The notes beneath the pieces were generated by a model. The model was not told the origin of the DNA and did no database searches. It saw only the letters and a program-made list of their open reading frames with translations. From Elusimicrobiota bacterium (GTDB taxonomy: Bacteria; Elusimicrobiota; Elusimicrobia; UBA1565), in the NCBI GenBank assembly GCA_016196755.1, contig JACPXC010000011.1, positions 1-64,000 of the forward strand: a DNA stretch of 64,000 nucleotides, given 5' to 3'. Positions within the stretch are counted from its first letter, which is position 1. Each line of letters starts with the position of its first letter. The position numbers were made by a program, and so were the translations under genes. Positions 62,502-64,000 of the stretch are shown piece by piece.

Positions 62502-62953
62502 TGCCCGAATCCCACCTGGCGGAGATCACCCACGTCATCGAGCTGGCGGTGGCGCCGGTCTTCATGCTGACGGCCATCGGCACGATGATCAACGCGGTCA
62601 ACGCCCGCCTCGGGCGCGCGGTGGACCGGCGGCGGCGGCTCGAGGAGCGCCTCTTTGGGCTGCCGGAAGCCGAGGCCGACAAGGCCCGCGCCGAGATCGA
62701 GCAGATCGGGCGGCGGATCCACCTGGTCTACCTGTCGATCCTTTCCGCGGTGGCCTCGGCGCTCTTCATATGCCTGCTCATCGCGGGGGCGTTCTTCGGG
62801 GCCTTTCTCGCCGCCGACCTCTCGCGCCTCGTCGCCGTCCTCTTCGTCCTAGGCGTCTTGTCCCTGGTGCTCTCGCTCTTGTTCTTCCTGCGCGAGATAT
62901 TCCTCGCCGTCTCCACGCCGCGGCACGTGCCCAGCCAGGGAACCGCCTCCTGA
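62501..62953 (+). CDS. DUF2721 family membrane protein
   Basis: A 150-residue protein with three hydrophobic segments (about 10-30, 70-95, 102-128) and a basic stretch RAVDRRRRLEERL between the first two. Size and layout match DUF2721 proteins, whose function is unknown. The GTG at 62501 overlaps the thiolase stop by one base. Confidence 0.75.
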   Translation: MPESHLAEITHVIELAVAPVFMLTAIGTMINAVNARLGRAVDRRRRLEERLFGLPEAEADKARAEIEQIGRRIHLVYLSILSAVASALFICLLIAGAFFGAFLAADLSRLVAVLFVLGVLSLVLSLLFFLREIFLAVSTPRHVPSQGTAS

Positions 62954-62956
62954 GCC

Positions 62957-62982
62957 TGTTACATCCCGGGCGTCCGCGCGTC
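62957..62982 (+). promoter_or_regulatory. ECF-type promoter of the sigma factor operon
   Basis: TGTTACA (62957-62963), 15-bp spacer, CGTC (62979-62982), shortly before the ATG at 62993. This is the form of many ECF promoters (-10 CGTC) and suggests autoregulation. Confidence 0.45.
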
Positions 62983-62992
62983 TAACTAGGCG

Positions 62993-63484
62993 ATGCTGGA
63001 CTTCGAACCGCTCTACCGCGAATGCCGCGACCGGGTCTTCCAGCTGGCGTTTCGGATGCTCGGGGACCGGGAGCGCGCGGTGGAGGCGACCCAGGCGGCG
63101 TTCGTAAAGGCCTACGAGGGCCGGGCCGGCTTCGCCGGCCGCTCGTCGCCACGCACCTGGCTCTATCGCATCGCCTTCAACGCCTGCCTCGACCAGCTCC
63201 GCCGGCGCGAGGCCGCCCCGGCGGCGCCGGAACCGCTGGTCGACGGTCCTGAGTCCCGCCCGGCGGCGCTCCTCGAGCGCGCGGAGACCGTCCGGCGCGT
63301 GCGCGCCGCGCTGGCCCGGCTCGGCGTGTCGGACCGCTCCCTGCTCTGCCTCTTGATGGAGCGCGACCTGCCGTATCGCGAGCTCGCCGTGGTGCTCGAC
63401 TGCCCGGAGTCCGCCGTGCGCATGCGCGTCTCGCGGGCCCGCCGCCGCCTGCGCGAGCTCTTGTCCCCCGTGGAGGAGCCGTGA
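62993..63484 (+). CDS. ECF RNA polymerase sigma factor
   Basis: A 163-residue sigma70-family ECF factor. Region 2 spans about 8-70 (MLGDREDAV-like MLGDRERAVEATQAAFVKAYE) and region 4 about 105-155 (ELAVVLDCPESAVRMRVSRARRRL). The stop overlaps the anti-sigma start by four bases, the usual coupling. The signal it responds to is unknown. Confidence 0.93.
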   Translation: MLDFEPLYRECRDRVFQLAFRMLGDRERAVEATQAAFVKAYEGRAGFAGRSSPRTWLYRIAFNACLDQLRRREAAPAAPEPLVDGPESRPAALLERAETVRRVRAALARLGVSDRSLLCLLMERDLPYRELAVVLDCPESAVRMRVSRARRRLRELLSPVEEP

Positions 63485-63924
63485 GCGAAGACTGCCGCTG
63501 GGCCCAAGACGGCTTGACCGCCTATCAGGACGGCGAGCTGACCGGCGACGAACCGGCCCGCCTCGAGGCCCACCTGACGGCCTGCCCCGCTTGCCGGGCC
63601 GAGGACGCCGCGCTGCGCCGGTCCTGGGCGGCCTTCGTCGCGGCTCATCCCGTCGAAGAGCTCCCCGCGGCGCTGCACGCCGATCCGTTTGCGCCCGTCG
63701 CGCGGACGCCGGTCCTGCGCCTGGTCTTCGCGGGCGCGGCGGCCTGCGTCGCGCTCATCCTCATCATCGGCAGGCGCGGGGAGCGCCCGCCGGTCCGCGA
63801 CGACGCTCCCGCGCCCGAGACGCGGCTCGGCGCCGGCCCGAGCTTCCTGCCCGCGCCGCCGCTGCCGCCGGCCGGCGCCACGGGTTTGGCCAGTCCGCCG
63901 TATTACGAACGCCGGCATGATTAA
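63481..63924 (+). CDS. anti-sigma factor with zinc-finger head
   Basis: A 147-residue membrane anti-sigma factor. The N-terminal ZAS-type zinc site comprises H31, C35 and C38 (HLTACPAC), with C5 possibly the fourth ligand; a membrane helix lies at about 78-97, and the periplasmic tail is Pro-rich. It should hold the ECF factor encoded just upstream at the membrane. Confidence 0.87.
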   Translation: MSEDCRWAQDGLTAYQDGELTGDEPARLEAHLTACPACRAEDAALRRSWAAFVAAHPVEELPAALHADPFAPVARTPVLRLVFAGAAACVALILIIGRRGERPPVRDDAPAPETRLGAGPSFLPAPPLPPAGATGLASPPYYERRHD

Positions 63925-63929
63925 GGAGG
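63923..63929 (+). promoter_or_regulatory. ribosome-binding site of the partial lipoprotein gene
   Basis: AAGGAGG lies four bases before the ATG at 63934, a strong Shine-Dalgarno site that fixes the start of a gene cut by the window edge. Confidence 0.7.
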
Positions 63930-63933
63930 CGGT

Positions 63934-64000
63934 ATGAACGGGAGTCGGACGCTCATGATGACGCTGTCGGCGCTGTTGATCGTGACGGGCTGCGGACAGC
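63934..64000 (+). CDS. lipoprotein, 5' end only
   Basis: Only 22 residues are in the window. They form a lipoprotein signal peptide with lipobox IVTGC, so the product should be anchored in the inner or outer membrane. It lies nine bases after the anti-sigma gene and is probably co-transcribed; it may belong to the regulon of the ECF factor. Confidence 0.7.
   Translation, partial: MNGSRTLMMTLSALLIVTGCGQ

Overview
The window is a gene-dense, GC-rich bacterial chromosome segment; no stretch over about 210 bases lacks a gene. Several traits suggest a Gram-negative member of the Elusimicrobiota or a related lineage: outer-membrane-type proteins, FlgD-Ig/T9SS-like C-terminal domains, an ORF6N protein, secreted proteins with long Ala/Pro leaders, and many orphan receiver proteins. 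That placement is inference; there is no rRNA or tRNA here to test it. Several first genes have a TANNNT -10 box ending 6-8 bases before the start codon, which implies widespread leaderless transcription.

Region by region: (1) 181-5498, + strand: an overlapping operon of M23 peptidase, cyclic-nucleotide-binding protein, AI-2E-type transporter and WD40-caspase protein. (2) 5562-6945: an ORF6N protein, twin receivers and a small helical-repeat protein. (3) 7017-17545, - strand: a complete F1Fo ATP synthase operon carrying extra genes: a secreted protein and a sugar-nucleotide epimerase between atpA and atpG, a PilZ protein between atpG and atpD, and a secreted protein plus a metallo-beta-lactamase-fold lipoprotein without metal ligands after atpC. 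(4) 17673-24645: a receiver-GGDDF protein, a Spy-like protein, an SDR, a PQ-loop membrane protein and hypotheticals. (5) 24690-49664, - strand: the most unusual part. It holds a stripped-down rotary motor: a histidine kinase fused in frame to FliF-C and FliG-like domains, a coiled-coil protein, MotA, MotB and a winged-helix regulator. Next to it are a PorV-like outer-membrane protein, a stand-alone FlgD-Ig domain protein, and a 5750-residue exported protein with two blocks of seven FG-GAP repeats, four LamG domains and the same FlgD-Ig tail. (6) 49871-58312: a DUF4143 ATPase, three regulators, and an acyl-CoA cluster (thiolase, 3-hydroxyacyl-CoA dehydrogenase, thioesterase) with an acetyltransferase and a glycosyltransferase. 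(7) 58480-64000, + strand: a CPBP-HtrA fusion protease, a second thiolase, a DUF2721 protein, and an ECF sigma/anti-sigma pair followed by the start of a lipoprotein.

The main hypothesis is that region 5 encodes a motor-driven surface system. The stator (MotAB) and a covalent sensor-kinase/FliF/FliG rotor lie beside a giant repeat-rich exported adhesin and its probable secretion partners. No flagellar rod, hook, filament or export gene is visible. The set resembles, in parts list only, Bacteroidota gliding (motor, type IX-like export, giant adhesin), but it is built from flagellar-type motor parts. GGDDF and PilZ proteins elsewhere in the window suggest cyclic-di-GMP signalling as well.
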